From: Rutidosis leptorrhynchoides | Lineage: Eukaryota > Streptophyta > Magnoliopsida > Asterales > Asteraceae | Assembly: GCF_046630445.1 (NCBI RefSeq) | Contig: NC_092334.1 | Span: 102,371,501 to 102,435,500 of the forward strand | Length of the DNA stretch: 64,000 bases | Direction: 5' to 3' | Part shown: piece after piece, positions 23,208 to 36,038 of the stretch | How positions within the stretch are numbered: position 1 is the stretch's first letter | Layout of the letters: each line of letters starts with the position of its first letter | Translations under genes and position numbers: made by a program | Notes under the pieces: model-generated | Databases searched by the model: none | Told to the model about the DNA's origin: nothing | Seen by the model: only the letters and a program-made list of their open reading frames with translations

Positions 23208-26200
23208 TGTAGTGACCCGAACTTTTCCATGTTTATATATATATTAAATGAAATTGTTATTTACATGATTAAGTGTTTCCAATATGTTAAGCAATCAAAC
23301 TTGTTAAGACTTGATTAATTGAAATAGGTTTCATATGGACAATTGACCACCCAAGTTGACCGGTGATTCACGAACGTTAAAACTTGTAAAAACTATATGA
23401 TGACATATATATGGATATATATATAGTTAACATGATATTATGATAAGTAAACATATCATTAAGTATATTAACAATGAACTACATATGTAAAAGCAAGACT
23501 ACTAACTTAATGATTTTGAAACGAGACATATATGTAACGATTATCGTTGTAACTACATTTAATGTATATGTATCATATTAAGAGATATTCATACATCATA
23601 TTATCATGATAATATAATAATTTAAAATCTCATTTGATATTATAAACATTGGGTTAACAACATTTAACAAGATCGTTAACCTAAAGGTTTCAAAACAACA
23701 CTTACATGTAACGACTAACGATGACTTAATGACTCAGTTAAAATGTATATACATGTAGTGTTTTAATATGTATTCATACACTTTTGAAAGACTTCAAGAC
23801 ACTTATCAAAATACTTCTACTTAACAAAAATGCTTACAATTATATCCTCGTTCAGTTTCATCAACAATTCTACTCGTAGGTACCCGTATTCGTACTCGTA
23901 CAATACACAGCTTTTAGATGTATGTACTATTGGTATATATACTCCAATGATCAGCTCTTAGTAGCCCATGTGAGTCACCTAACACATGTGGGAACCATAA
24001 TTTGGCAACTAGCATGAAATATCTCATAAAATTACAAAAATATGAGTAATCATTCATGACTTATTTACATGAAAACAAAATTACATATCCTTTATATCTA
24101 ATCCATACACCAACGACCAAAAACACCTACAAATACTTTCATTCTTCAATTTTCTTCATCTAATTGATCTCTCTCAAGTTCTAACTTCAAGTTCTAAGTG
24201 TTCTTCATAAATTCTACAAGTTCTAGTTACATAAAATCAAGAATACTATCAAGTTTGCTAGCTCACTTCCAATCTTGTAAGGTGATCATCCAACCTTAAG
24301 AAATCTTTGTTTCTTACAGTAGGTTATCATTCTAATACAAGGTAATAATCATATTCAAACTTTAGTTCAATTTCTATAACTATAACAATCTTATTTCAAG
24401 TGATGATCTTACTTGAACTTGTTTTTCGTGTCATGATTCTGCTTCAAGAACTTCGAGCCATCCAAGGATCCGTTGAAGCTAAATCCATTTTTCTCTTTTC
24501 CAGTAGGTTTATCCAAGGAACTTAAGGTAGTAATGATGTTCATAACATCATTCGATTCATACATAAAAAGCTATCATATTCGAAGTGGTAAACTAGTAAT
24601 CACTAGAACATAGTTTAGTTAATTCTAAACTTGTTCGCAAATAAAGTTAATCCTTCTAACTACACTTTTAAAATCAACTATACACATGATCTATATCTAT
24701 AAGATATGCTAACTTAATGATTTAAAACCTGGAAACACGATAAACACCATAAAACCGGATTTACGCCGTCGTAGTTACAACCGGGGGCTGTTTTGGTTTG
24801 GATAATTAAAAACTATGAAAAACTTTGATTTAAAAGCTATACTTATGGGAAAATGATTTTTCTTATGAACATGAAACCATATCCAAAAATCATGGTTAAA
24901 CTCAAAGTGAAAGTATGTTTTTCAAAACAGTCATCAAGATGTCGTTCTTTCGACGGAAATGACTACCTCTTTCAAAAACGACTTGTAACTTGTATTTCCG
25001 ACTATAAACCTATACCTTTTCTGTTTAGTTTCATAAATTCAAGTTCAATACGAAACCGTGGCCGCTTAAATCACTCAAAACGGATTAGAAACGAAGAAAT
25101 GGCGAGCAAAACAAAATTGGTAAAAACTACTCATTTTAGCTACGTGAAAATTGGTAACAAATCTATTCCAACCATAACTTAATCAACTTGTATTGTATAT
25201 TATGTAATCTTGAGATACCATAGACACGTATACAATGTTTCAACCTATCATGTCGACACATCTATATATATTTCGGAACAACCATAGACACTCTATATGT
25301 GAATGTTGGAGTTAGCTATACAGGGTTGAGGTTGATTCCAAAATATATATAGTTTGAGTTGTGATCAATACTGAGATATGTATACACTGGGTCGTGGATT
25401 GATTCAAGATAATATATATCGATTTATTTCTGTACAACTAACTGTGGACAACTAGTTGTAGGTTACTAACGAGGACAGCTGACTTAATAAACTTAAAACA
25501 TAAAAATGTATTAAAAGTGTTGTAAATATATTTTGAACATACTTTGATATATATGTACATATTTGTTATAGGTTCGTGAATCGACCAGTGGCCCAGTCTT
25601 ACTTCCCGACGAAGTAAAAAAATCTGTGAAAATGAGTTATAGTCCCACTTTTAAAATCTAATATTTTTGGGATGAGAATACATGCAGGTTTTATAAATGA
25701 TTTACAAAATAGACACAAGTACGTGAAACTACATTCTATGGTTGAATTATCGAAATCGAATATGCCCCTTTTTATTAAGTCTGGTAATCTAAGAATTAGG
25801 GAACAGACACCCTAATTGACGCGAATCCTAAAGATAGATCTATTGGACCTAACAAACCCCATCCAAAGTACCGGATGCTTTAGTACTTCGAAATTTATAT
25901 CATATCCGAAGGGTGTCCCGGAATGATGGGGATATTCTTAAATATGCATCTTGTTAATGTCGGTTACCAGGTGTTCACCATATGAATGATTTTTATCTCT
26001 ATGTATGGGATGTATATTGAAATATGAAATCTTGTGGTCTATTGTTACGATTTGATATATATAGGTTAAACCTATAACTCACCAACATTTTTGTTGACGT
26101 TTTAAGCATGTTTATTCTCAGGTGATTATTAAGAGCTTCCACTGTCGCATACTTAAATAAGGACAAGATTTGGAGTCCATGCTTGTATGATATTGTGTAA

Positions 26201-26464
26201 AAACTGCATTTACGAAATTTATTTCGTTGTAACATATTTGTATTGTAAACCATTATGTAATAGTCGTGTGTAAACAGGATATTTTAGATTATCATTATTT
26301 GATAATCTACATAAAGCTTTTTAAACCTTTATTGATGAAATAAAGGTTATAGTTTGTTTTAAAATGAATGCAGTCTTTGAAAAACGTCTCATATAGAGGT
26401 CAAAACCTCGCAACGAAATCAATTAATATGGAACATTTTTAATCAATAAGAACGGGACATTTCA
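23208..26464 (+). mobile_element. 3.26-kb gypsy solo LTR inside copia element, TSD CGTTT
   Basis: Starts TGTAGTGACCCGAAC, ends GAACGGGACATTTCA, flanked by CGTTT (23203-23207 and 26465-26469). The copia integrase region continues on both sides, proving insertion into that element. Its 3' third (about 25620-26120) has the leader block shared with the other large LTRs here: GATAGATCTATTGGACC, CGGTTACCAGGTG, GAAATCTTGTGGTCTATT, GTTTATTCTCAG. No interior remains, so LTR-LTR recombination removed the rest. It is younger than the copia element. Confidence 0.93.
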
Positions 26465-27840
26465 CGTTTCTTGTTTATATGACCAAGACGACAATGCCAT
26501 AGATATGTGGAATTCAAATCATACTTGAATTTCTTAGATCTACAGTTAAATATAGAACTTTCGTTTGGAACAAGATTATGCATGTCAATTTCAAAAATAC
26601 CATCTCTAGGAATAGCATTAAAATAAAAAATATTATCCTTAGAAACCGAAATACCATAATCTGTGAATACATGATTAAAACCATTATCTTTCAAACGAGA
26701 AACTGAAATAACACCTCTAGTAATAGAAGGTGCATAGTGACAATTATCTAAAATAAGAATAAGTCCACTTGGGAGGATGAGCTCATAGCTTCCTATAGCT
26801 TCGACAGCTGCACGATCGCCATTGCCAACGTACAGATCCAAAGCCCCCTTATTCAGCTTCCGAATTTTCCTAAGTCCCTGCATATCATTACAAATATGAG
26901 TACCAAAACCAGTGTCATACACTCAAGTTTTATTAGGAAAATTATAGAGTTCTATAACGAAGATACCTGAAGTGCTGGTCGAACCAGCCTTTCCTTTCTT
27001 CAACTCTTCCAAGTAAAGCACACAGTTTCATCTCCAATGACCAATCTGGCCGCAATGGTGACAAGCCATGTCCTTTGCGGGATGCTCTTTCTTTGCTGGT
27101 GGTGGAATTTTCTTCTTAAGTGTGTAAGCTTTCTTACTCTTTCCTTTTGCCTTTCCACTTCCAGCTTGCGGCTTTCTTTTCTGGATTTTACCTTCCTTTA
27201 TGGTTAAGACTGCAGGAGTCTTCTTTGGTAGCCCCTTTTCAGCTTGCTTAAGCATTGCATGTAGCTCAGGAATGGTTTTTCCCATGCTATGCATATTGTA
27301 ATTCATTACAAATAAATCATAGTCCTTGGATATTGAAGTAAGTATCAAGTACACTCCAAGAACTGGTGGCATATCATAACCTAGGCGCTCCAATTGATCC
27401 AGATAGCCTTTCATCTTTAAGACATATTGGCTAACCGGTTGCCCCAACTCATGTTTGCAAGCGTGAAATGCTTTCACAGTTTCAAACAATTCTTGTTCTG
27501 CCTGCTGTTGGAACATCGTCTTGAGTTCCTCGATCATGTCATATGCATTGTAGTCCATTAAGTTCCTTTAGAGCTCAGAGGTCATGCTAGCAAGCATAAG
27601 ACATGCCACTTCAAGTTGTTCGTTATAATGCTTAGTATAAGCATTACGAACAGTAGCATTAGCAGTTTCAGGTGGGACTTCAGGTAAAGGATTTTCCAGA
27701 TGGTGCAACTTCCTTTAAGACTTTAAGACAATCTGAAGGTTTCGATACCAGTCAATGAAGTTGTTACCATTCAATTTTTCCTTCTCAAGGATTGACCTTA
27801 TGGTCATGTTGTTTACAGATTGAATTGCGTTTGATGTCAT
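26465..27840 (-). pseudogene. copia gag, protease and integrase zinc-binding segment
   Basis: Minus-strand fossil coding region from the gag start (27838-27840; MTSNAIQSVNN). Gag runs to about 27030 with a CCHC knuckle (CHHCGQIGHW) and a Lys-rich segment. The protease segment has YDTGFGTHICND and continues with VISVSRL. The integrase HHCC start (WHCRLGHINKKR) abuts the solo LTR. Broken in a few places. Confidence 0.88.
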
Positions 27841-29129
27841 CTACAAAATAAACAAGGTTCTTTCAGTATCTTTAATAATTATCCTGTTATAAATTAACTA
27901 CCCATGTTTTAAAAAAAAAACTTATAAAACTTTTAATTTACGTAAAAGGCTAAGATCCGCATTGTGCTTCCACTATCACATCAGTTGATCTGCTAGCAAT
28001 GGTGGATTCAATCGGTAGGCGGCGGGCACCAATTGCATTACAAGTGCAACTCTTAGATCTTTATGGGACTCACGACATCTAGTGTCTAACACTAGTGTCA
28101 TGCTGGCATGTTTAGTCCCATCCTTGCCTCGGGTTGCAGTCTCACCTCTCAACTCGATTAAGTCATCCAATTGTGAAACGTGTAAAAATTAATCTAGGTC
28201 TCACGCGTAGATAATGATTACCTCGAGTTATAATTCAACTAGGTCTCACGCATAGTCAAAAAATAACGACAAGTGTTTCAACCGAATTGGACGGCACGAC
28301 TTAAATTTCGACGGGTATATTATACAATTTTAATAATGCTTTAGAAAAATTGTGTTACGAATATTACATGCATAATATTCGCGTCACAAGTTAAAAACAT
28401 TTTAACTTGATTTTAATTATGTTTTGATTTTGTTGTCACATGGCAAATTATACACAATCACATAACATATAAAATCCAACCAAACAAAATAAAACATAAT
28501 AAGTATGTGCATAGCCTCAACCGATGAAAATCCTATGCTTGGTCTCACGAGCCATTATGAGAACCAAGCGGTCAACTAAAGGGACGATCACAAAAGTAAA
28601 CCTTAGAAGCTCCCACTTGCATCAAGATCTCATGATGACCAAGTGTCCTCCTTCACCGCATCTCTCACAACTTTTGTCCAGCGACTTTACTGCAAGTGTG
28701 TGTCTTGATGGCCAAAATCCATTCACTTCAAGTCTTTAATCCCATCATGGATATTACATTTAATGTAAAATAAAATACAACTAATCTAGAATTGTAAATT
28801 ACATAATTGGCTCAAAACGGCCTCCCAAAATAAAAAATTAAATTACATCAATAAATAGCCATAAAAACAATGGCATCCAAACAACCACAAATATACAAGA
28901 TCACAACACATACACACAGTCTAGGTTTTCATCGGCTATGCACAATTAAATCATCATAATAATAACATGATCATGACAATAATTATGGCTTGCTCCATGG
29001 CCCAAGATGCATGTCTTGGCCATGGATATTAAAATAAAGCATACAAATATATACACAAGCCATTTAATCAAAACAACCACGCTAGAATATTATTAACCGT
29101 ATAAAAACATAAGAGGCTCTTGATACCAC
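27841..29129 (-). other. copia 5' leader and primer-binding site
   Basis: Leader between gag and the 5' LTR. The plus-strand GCTCTTGATACCA at about 29116-29128 is the complement of TGGTATCAAGAGC, pairing with initiator Met-tRNA. The rest has no recognised coding sequence. Confidence 0.8.
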
Positions 29130-29919
29130 TGATGGTTATTTAGGGTTTTAAGAAAAACAATTTTCTCATCATTTAATTATTATCATGTACATATATATAA
29201 TAACAATAACTTTAAGCGGAAGCGTATTAATTATATTAATAATAAATCACCAAAACGGATCCATATGATTTATACGGTTAAATAAATAATACATCAAGAG
29301 TGTTTAAAGATTATACCTTTCTTGTAGAACCAGATTGAAGGAAGAGAAACTAACAATCAAAGGTATGATTGCCGCTAGGGTAGTCCACACTACACTTCGA
29401 ACAACGTCAAGCGGATGTGCTAGTCCCGCCAAGTAATAATAAATAATCACCGGGATTATTTATTTAATTGTAAAGAACATAAAACCTTTGCTTTAGATTT
29501 ATTCGTAGGATAAAAAAGTAAAACGAAACAAAGCTCGTAATTATATTTGCCGTCAAAACTCTTGGAAAAATACGTATATGTTTTCCTTGTGCGTCGAACC
29601 AGAAAAGAGACCGAAACTAATGTGTGAGGTTTTTTTTATTATTGTGTAATACACCCCGAAACAATTATAATATTTATATATGTCTCAAGGTCGGTTTTCG
29701 AAAACAGAATATCGATTTAAATTAAGTCTACATATCCTTTTGGTTTGCAAATAGACTTCTAATTAAAGTCAAAGTTCACATACTATTTTCCAAATTGATT
29801 TGGACGTATTCAACAAGGAAATAAAAAATCTTCTAAGATACAATTAAATATTCAAATTATTTAATTATTAATCTATGATTAATATTAATAAATAATTAGT
29901 TTATTACTTGAGTATAATA

Positions 29920-29984
<65 letters not shown>

Positions 29985-30079
29985 TTATTTGACGTCTAGG
30001 TGTATATGTGTGTGACCCCGAAGGCTCAAATGAATTCAGCCATATAGTTATGTGTTGTACCTTGCGCATAAATCCTACA
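29130..30079 (-). repeat. copia 5' LTR
   Basis: 950 bp, nearly identical to 18841-19762. Most of the length difference is the longer TA microsatellite at about 29917-29981. Confidence 0.95.
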
Positions 30080-30276
30080 AAATGATCACTGATTAATTCA
30101 CTTAGATCGCATACCAAAGTAAGATACTCGCCCTAGGAAAAATCTGACCACTACATAGGAAGTTTAAAGTACTGTATATTTTGTACTACTATAACTTTGG
30201 AGGGTACAAGAGTAACTTACATAGAGCCAGCAAGGTATGGGGATATCAATGCAACCTTTAAATATGAATTATTTAA

Positions 30277-30858
30277 GAGAAAATGGCTCGAAAATGTAAT
30301 CTAAGTTATTCAATTTGACAATCAAGATAACCCCCAATTTACACAAGCCCGAAAAGGATTGCAATTTAATTTTTGCTCGCAAAAAGGATTGCGTGTTCAA
30401 ATTTTTTAAAATTGAGGTAATATCCAATGAACACAGAATCTAAAATCACGAATTACTTCAAATTGAGACTTGAAACAGATTACTAATGCTTCGATTATCA
30501 TTTTTGTGAAGCAACTTGATCCAAAACATCATGAAAAACAACGAATCGAGATGAACAAGTCGACTTGTTCAAACGACTTGTTCATCTCGATTCTTTGTTT
30601 TTCATGATGTTTTGGATCAAGTTGCTTACAAAAAATGATAATCGAAGCATTAGTAATCAGTTTCAAGTCTCAATTTGAAGTAATTCGTGATTTTAAATTT
30701 TGTGTTCATTGGATATTACCTCAATTTTAAAAAAATTGAACACACGATTCTTTTTACGAGCAAAAATTAAATTGCAATCTTTTTCGGACTTGTGTAAATT
30801 ATGGATTACCTTTATTGTCAAATTGGGTAACTTAGGTTATCTTTTCGGACCATCTCTC
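30277..30858. mobile_element. 582-bp foldback MITE, Mutator type, TSD about TTATTTAA
   Basis: Almost the whole element is an inverted repeat with arms of about 285 bp meeting near 30570 (AACAAGTCGACTTGTT). Ends are GAGAAAATGGCTCGAAAA and the complement of GAGAGATGGTCCGAAAA. Flanking nine-mers are ATTATTTAA (30268-30276) and CTTATTTAA (30859-30867), matching at eight of nine. A nine-base target duplication with long inverted repeats is typical of Mutator-like elements; the element has no coding capacity, so it is non-autonomous. Arms agree closely, so it is fairly recent. Confidence 0.85.
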
Positions 30859-30897
30859 CTTATTTAAGTTAAAAACACTGTGGACTGTTTCATGACA

Positions 30898-30899
<2 letters not shown>

Positions 30900-30977
<78 letters not shown>
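30900..30977. repeat. (AT)n microsatellite
   Basis: About 78 bp of uninterrupted AT dinucleotides. The sequence begins A/TCTATATAT, which would fit a Helitron 5' terminus (TC preceded by A), but that is only a possibility. Confidence 0.9.
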
Positions 30978-30980
<3 letters not shown>

Positions 30981-31610
30981 CCTGAAAAATTAAATAGACC
31001 TTAATAAATACCGTACACTCCATAATAATTACCCTTTCTTTATATTATTTTCTTTATATTATTTACTGCATCTTTTGTATCACTTTTACTAACATTTTTT
31101 TGGCCCACCACAGTGTTTTTACTAGCCCAAACATTAAAATCGTTGACCCAAATCGTTGGCCCAATCTAATTACAAATCGTAACAGCTACACAATTGCCGG
31201 TTCAAATCGTCGGCCCAACCTAATGTTATCACCGCCCCAGATCGTCAGTTCAAATCGAATCGATTACAAATTACACCGCATCGTCTGTACAGTGGAATTC
31301 AATTGTGGAAATTACACCTCCTTAATTTGATGATGCTGCGATTTTTAACCGGTATCCACCACCAGAATTTGGAACGGTGGTGTAATTTAACTCACAGGCC
31401 GTTGTGTATTCATTAGATACACAGACCATTAATTGTTATGTAAATCATCAATTGCTTCAACTTCCACATGCCGAATCTGTTTAGATACCTGATGGTCACA
31501 ATTCCTTCAGTTATGAGAAGGCTGATATCCCTATAAATTGGTTGATGCCCTCAACCAACTATCCATTACTCAAAGCAATCATCAATTTTCTAGGAAGCTG
31601 CAACTCATAA

Positions 31611-32446
31611 ATGGCACAAACGGCTAAAATTGGTACCTCAGAAGTTGTTTATGAAACTTCATACGTATTCGTTGACCAACTTGAATAAGGAAAGCAAGCC
31701 AGTGTAAGGGTTATGATATGTAGAGCCTGGGACACCCACACCAAAAACGGCAAGTATTTATCCACTGACTTTATCGCTTCAGATGAAAAGGTACCAATAC
31801 TTTTAAGTGGTAGAATATATGTAGATATGTATGCTTCTGTGTTTATCTGTTCCTGGTGTTTTGTGTCAGTTTTTTCTAGATACATGTGTGTTTATGTTGT
31901 TTCTATTTCTCCAACATGTTAACTAATTTGGTTTTTATGAACGGTGGCAGGGGCATGTAATACAGATTACAACGAAAAATAATATCGCTCACTGTTTTAT
32001 TCATAGGCTAAAAGAGGGTTCTGTTTATTTTCTATCTGATTTTGATGTTGTTCCAAACAAACCAGACTATCGTCTCCTCAATGACAACCAGGTTATGATT
32101 CAATTACAAGGTTCAACGCGCCTCAGAAAACAGCCCACTAATGACACGCGTGGTTTCATCCGCCACCCTTTCAATTGTATCAAATTTGAGGCTCTCACTC
32201 CTACAAATGGCAAATATTTAGTTGGTGCATTTCCATACCCATTTATATAGATGTTGATTAGAAATATACAGAGTGCTATACACTATGCTTGCTGTCTGCT
32301 TTTTAGATGTGGTGGGTTACGCCGTGAATGTTGGTTCCCATGTAGACCTGAAGACGGGTGATACAATCCTGGAATTTGATTTGGCTAATGAAAGGTAATC
32401 TCTGCAAAGACATTTGTTTTATTGTCCATTTATATCTGCTTATGTT

Positions 32447-32530
<84 letters not shown>

Positions 32531-34199
32531 TTTGTATGGTTTTCACTTATAACACCCACGTTCCATATATAACACAGCGGACGTAAGATAAAGGTTACTT
32601 TATGGGGAAAATTAGGCTGTTCTTTCGTTCAGGGGAAGTCCTCCCAACCAGCCCCCAGGTGCATTATTCTATCATCGGTAACCGTGAAGCACAATTACCT
32701 AGGTATGTAGCTGTAGCACGCATTTTTATTTTCACCAGCTTTGTTACTAATACCCATTTATGTCGCCCACAATTATCCAGGAACTCTGACCCTCTCCAGT
32801 ACATCATCTACTCTAGTTCTGGAAGACCCCGCAATTCCCGTACTGCAGGAATTCATGAACAACCTCAGGTCTGCCCCAAAACCAATTAAACACATTACAT
32901 ACGTAGGCCATTCACCGCCTTTATAATAATTTTCGGTTTTTTTCCACAGTGGCAAGGACTTATGCGGTGACCTCGAGTATTGTGCAATAGATATCCCCGC
33001 TGCAGCGCAAACCGAAGGCACCCTTGCTGAATTGATCTGGTCATCCCGCAAAGGAAAAGGCGCAGGGTCATCAGTAACCAAGGTAAAACAGTAAAACCTA
33101 ACTAACACAAATAGCAATGCCTTGCATTTTCTAACATTTGGCCCCACCTGTCGGACTCAGCCTGAGATCTTCAAGTGTACAGTGCATGTCACAAATGCGC
33201 GTACCAAGCTTGGTTGGTATTACGTTAGTTGTGGCATTTGTCAAGCTAAGAAAGGGATTAGGAGGCAAGGTGGCCACTATTGGTACGAATCGTGCTCCAA
33301 GGATGTTCTGTACCCAAATACAAGGTACTACATTGCCCAAATTCTACATTGAGAGTTGTCGCTTTAATAAAACATGTTTGCTCCAACTGAAAAAACTGAC
33401 GGTAAGGTCATTAATCCCCATAACAGGTTCAAAATCCAACTGGAAGTGACAGACGGAACAGGGGAGGCTGTCGTCGTATTATTTGACGAGACAGTAGAAA
33501 AGTTGGTGAGAGCCACTGCTAAATCTCTGGTGGCAGACCTTGATGAGGTTACCTCCTACTTTACCCTGCAACATATTAATTTGATACTCTCATTTCCATT
33601 TTGATATGCACAACGGTTATAACCTCTAAGTTTGCATATGCCAGATCCATTGATTTCTGATATGTTTCCATTTACTTTTATAAATAGGACTCCCCTAGCC
33701 ACGTCTTACCTAACCCGATAGCGAACCTCATCAACACGACCCAGACGCTACTACTAAATGCAGGGACACACTATGAACACGGCTCCCATGAAAGCTTCAA
33801 CTGTCTTCGAGTGTTGAACTCCGCCCCCATCGACATTGAAACCACTGTCACAGCCAAGAAAGACCATACTCCAGCCATAGAACCACCTGTTTCTACACCT
33901 AACAGGAAAAAACGGAACCTGGCCGTCGCTACTCCCGCAAAGGAAACAGACCGCCCCAACCGTCGAAAGTAATATTTCTGCTACTTTATACATATCTCTA
34001 ACCATCTCTCCACCTTACTCTCTCTATATTATATTTATATTATATTCATATTCATATTTATATCCATACATATGTACCTATATATTGGAGTTTCGCACCA
34101 TCCCATCAATTTTCACCCCCACTGTTTTCCTTTTGCTTTAGGTTTATGGTCGAAAGCTCTGATTCCAAGGATGGCACAAAAACATCTGGAGCTGAGTAA
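31611..34199 (+). pseudogene. RPA70-like single-stranded DNA-binding protein, Helitron-encoded, ten exons
   Basis: Ten exons with GT/AG borders fit in phase: 31611-31790, 31951-32224, 32307-32394, 32578-32702, 32781-32868, 32950-33082, 33161-33324, 33427-33547, 33688-33968 and 34142-34199. Their summed length is 1512 nt (504 codons). Exons 1-2 match the DUF223/OB-fold start of RPA1-like proteins (VRVMICRAWDTHTKNGKYLS, GHVIQITTKNN, DFDVVPNKPDYRLLND). Exons 7-8 match the C-terminal OB-fold with zinc ribbon (YYVSCGICQAKK, then QLEVTDGTGEAVVVLFDE). The first CxxC is present, but the second pair keeps only one Cys (YESCSKD). An in-frame TAA at 31686-31688 (codon 26) breaks the frame; a later ATG at 31713 could still start a shorter product. 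Family role: binding single-stranded DNA during rolling-circle transposition. AATAAA follows the stop. A host RPA1-like gene is the alternative. Confidence 0.85.
32456..32527. repeat. (AT)n microsatellite in RPA intron 3
   Basis: About 72 bp of AT dinucleotides within the intron between exons 3 and 4 of the RPA-like gene. Confidence 0.9.
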
Positions 34200-34986
34200 C
34201 TTCACAAGGATGTCCACCACGTTGAATAAAAGCGCCTATGTATATAAATAAATAAAAAACATATGATGTGATGTTTTTAGGTTTTTGGTGCTACTCAACC
34301 TGTTTTGTCATATTTCTGGTCCATGTTTGTAGCTACGCTATATAATAATAATATAAATTATGCTTTCTCTTTTTTAAAACTCTGTTCCATACGTTTCATT
34401 GGATGTGCTGATCCACTTTGTAGCTACCACTATACTCTACTCGACCCACCCCGACCCATCTAGACCCGTTTGCCAAGTATACCTATGAGTAAAAGAAAAT
34501 TCAACATTCAGATCCGAAAGTCAAAACACAAACAGGAACTGTTGAATCACCTGCAATCCTGGTTTTATTATCAGAACAGTTCTTCCAGCTCACTCACGGA
34601 AATTTGCTCTGAATACTTTCCCTGTTTCACCTTTAACTGCAACTTCATGCTAAAATCAAACAAAAAACATTAATTCTTAGCACAAGTTCTATAGATATTC
34701 AGATCATTTGACTCACTGGAAGGAGTTAATAAAAAATTACAGTTAAATTTCCCAAATATTTGAATTGTTAACATAAATAAAAACAATAATCACTAACCCA
34801 ACGTATTTCTTCAGGCTTATAAGTTGATCTCTATGCAAGTATTTCTTCCAACATCTTTTTAGCTTTGTCTACATTCCAGTTTCATGCTTCCAGATAACTT
34901 CTCAAACATGCATCAGTGAAGTACACTAAGTTACATCCAACTAAGGGTCCAAGTGCAACTTTCAGCTCATTGACCTACATTGACCA
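33939..34986 (+). repeat. 1.05-kb tandem duplication, copy 1 (end of RPA-like gene)
   Basis: Covers the end of exon 9, intron 9, exon 10 and downstream DNA of the RPA-like gene. It repeats directly as 34987-36038 at a 1048-bp offset, with few differences. Confidence 0.92.
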
Positions 34987-36038
34987 AAAGGAAACAGACC
35001 GCCCCAACCGTCGAAAATAATGTTTCTGCTACTTTATACATATCTCTAACCATCTCTCCACCTTACTCTCTCTATATTATATTTATATTATATTCATATT
35101 CATATTTATATCCATACATATGTACCTATATATTGGAGTTTCACACCCTCCCATCAATTTTCACCCCCACTGTTTTCCTTTTGCTTTAGGTTTGTGGTCG
35201 AAAGCTCTGATTCCGAGGATGGCACAAAAACATCTGGAGCTGGGTAACTTCACAAGGATGTCCACCACGTTGAATAAAAGTGCCTATGTATATAAATAAA
35301 TAAAAAAAACATATGATGTGATGTTTTTAGGTTTTTGGTGCTACTCAACCTGTTTTGTCATATTTCTGGTCCATGTTTGTAGCTACGCTATATAATAATA
35401 ATATAAATTATGCTTTCTCTTTTTTAAAACTATGTTCCATACGTTTCATTGGATGTGCTGATCCACTTTGTAGCTACCACTATACTCTACTCGACCCACC
35501 CCGACCCATCTAGACCCGTTTGTCAAGTATACCTATGAGTAAAAGAAAATTCAACATTCAGATCTGAAAGTCAAAACACAAACCAGAACTATTGAATTAC
35601 CTGCAATCCTGGTTTTATTATCATAACAGTTCTTCCAGCTCACTCACGGAAATTTGCTCTGAATACTTTCCCTGTTTCACCTTCAACTGCAACTTCATGC
35701 TAAAATCAAACAAAAAACATTAATTCTTAGCACAAGTTCTATAGATATTCAGATCATTTGACTGCACTGGAAGGAGTTAATAAAAAATTACAGTTAAATT
35801 TCCCAAATATTTGAATTGTTAACATAAATAAAAACAATAATCACTAACCCAACGTATTTCTTCAGGCTTATAAGTTGATCTCCATGTAAGTGTTTCTTCC
35901 AACATCTTTTTAGCTTTGTCTACATTCCAGTTTCGTGCTTCCAGATATATCTTCTCAAACATGCATCAGTGCAGTACACTAAGTTACATCCAGCTAAGGG
36001 TCCAAGTGCAACTTTCACCTCATTGACCTACATTGACC
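34987..36038 (+). repeat. 1.05-kb tandem duplication, copy 2
   Basis: Second copy, beginning AAAGGAAACAGACCGCCCC. It carries a spare RPA exon 10 (about 35190-35247; VVESSDSEDGTKTSG and a stop) without its other exons. Copy 2 ends CATTGACC followed by AAAAAAATAACCC, mirroring the junction CATTGACC/AAAAGGAAAC. High identity marks a recent event. Confidence 0.92.

Larger units (their letters stand above)
18841..30079 (-). mobile_element. Ty1/copia retrotransposon, TSD AAATG
   Basis: A full-length copia element on the minus strand, flanked by AAATG (18836-18840 and 30080-30084). Its LTRs are 922 and 950 bp, with ends TG...CA when read on the minus strand. PBS is next to the right LTR (minus-strand TGGTATCAAGAGC, about 29116-29128); polypurine tract AAGTGGGAG is next to the left LTR. 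Domain order gag, protease, integrase, RT, RNase H is that of copia. Coding is broken in a few places and is split by a gypsy solo LTR (23208-26464). The LTRs differ by about 8 substitutions outside the TA repeat, near one percent, so it is young. Confidence 0.95.

Noticed and set aside
32773-33147. Open frames on the minus strand across the RPA-like gene (also 33754-34005)
   Set aside because: They overlap recognisable plus-strand exons with splice sites and domain matches; they match nothing.
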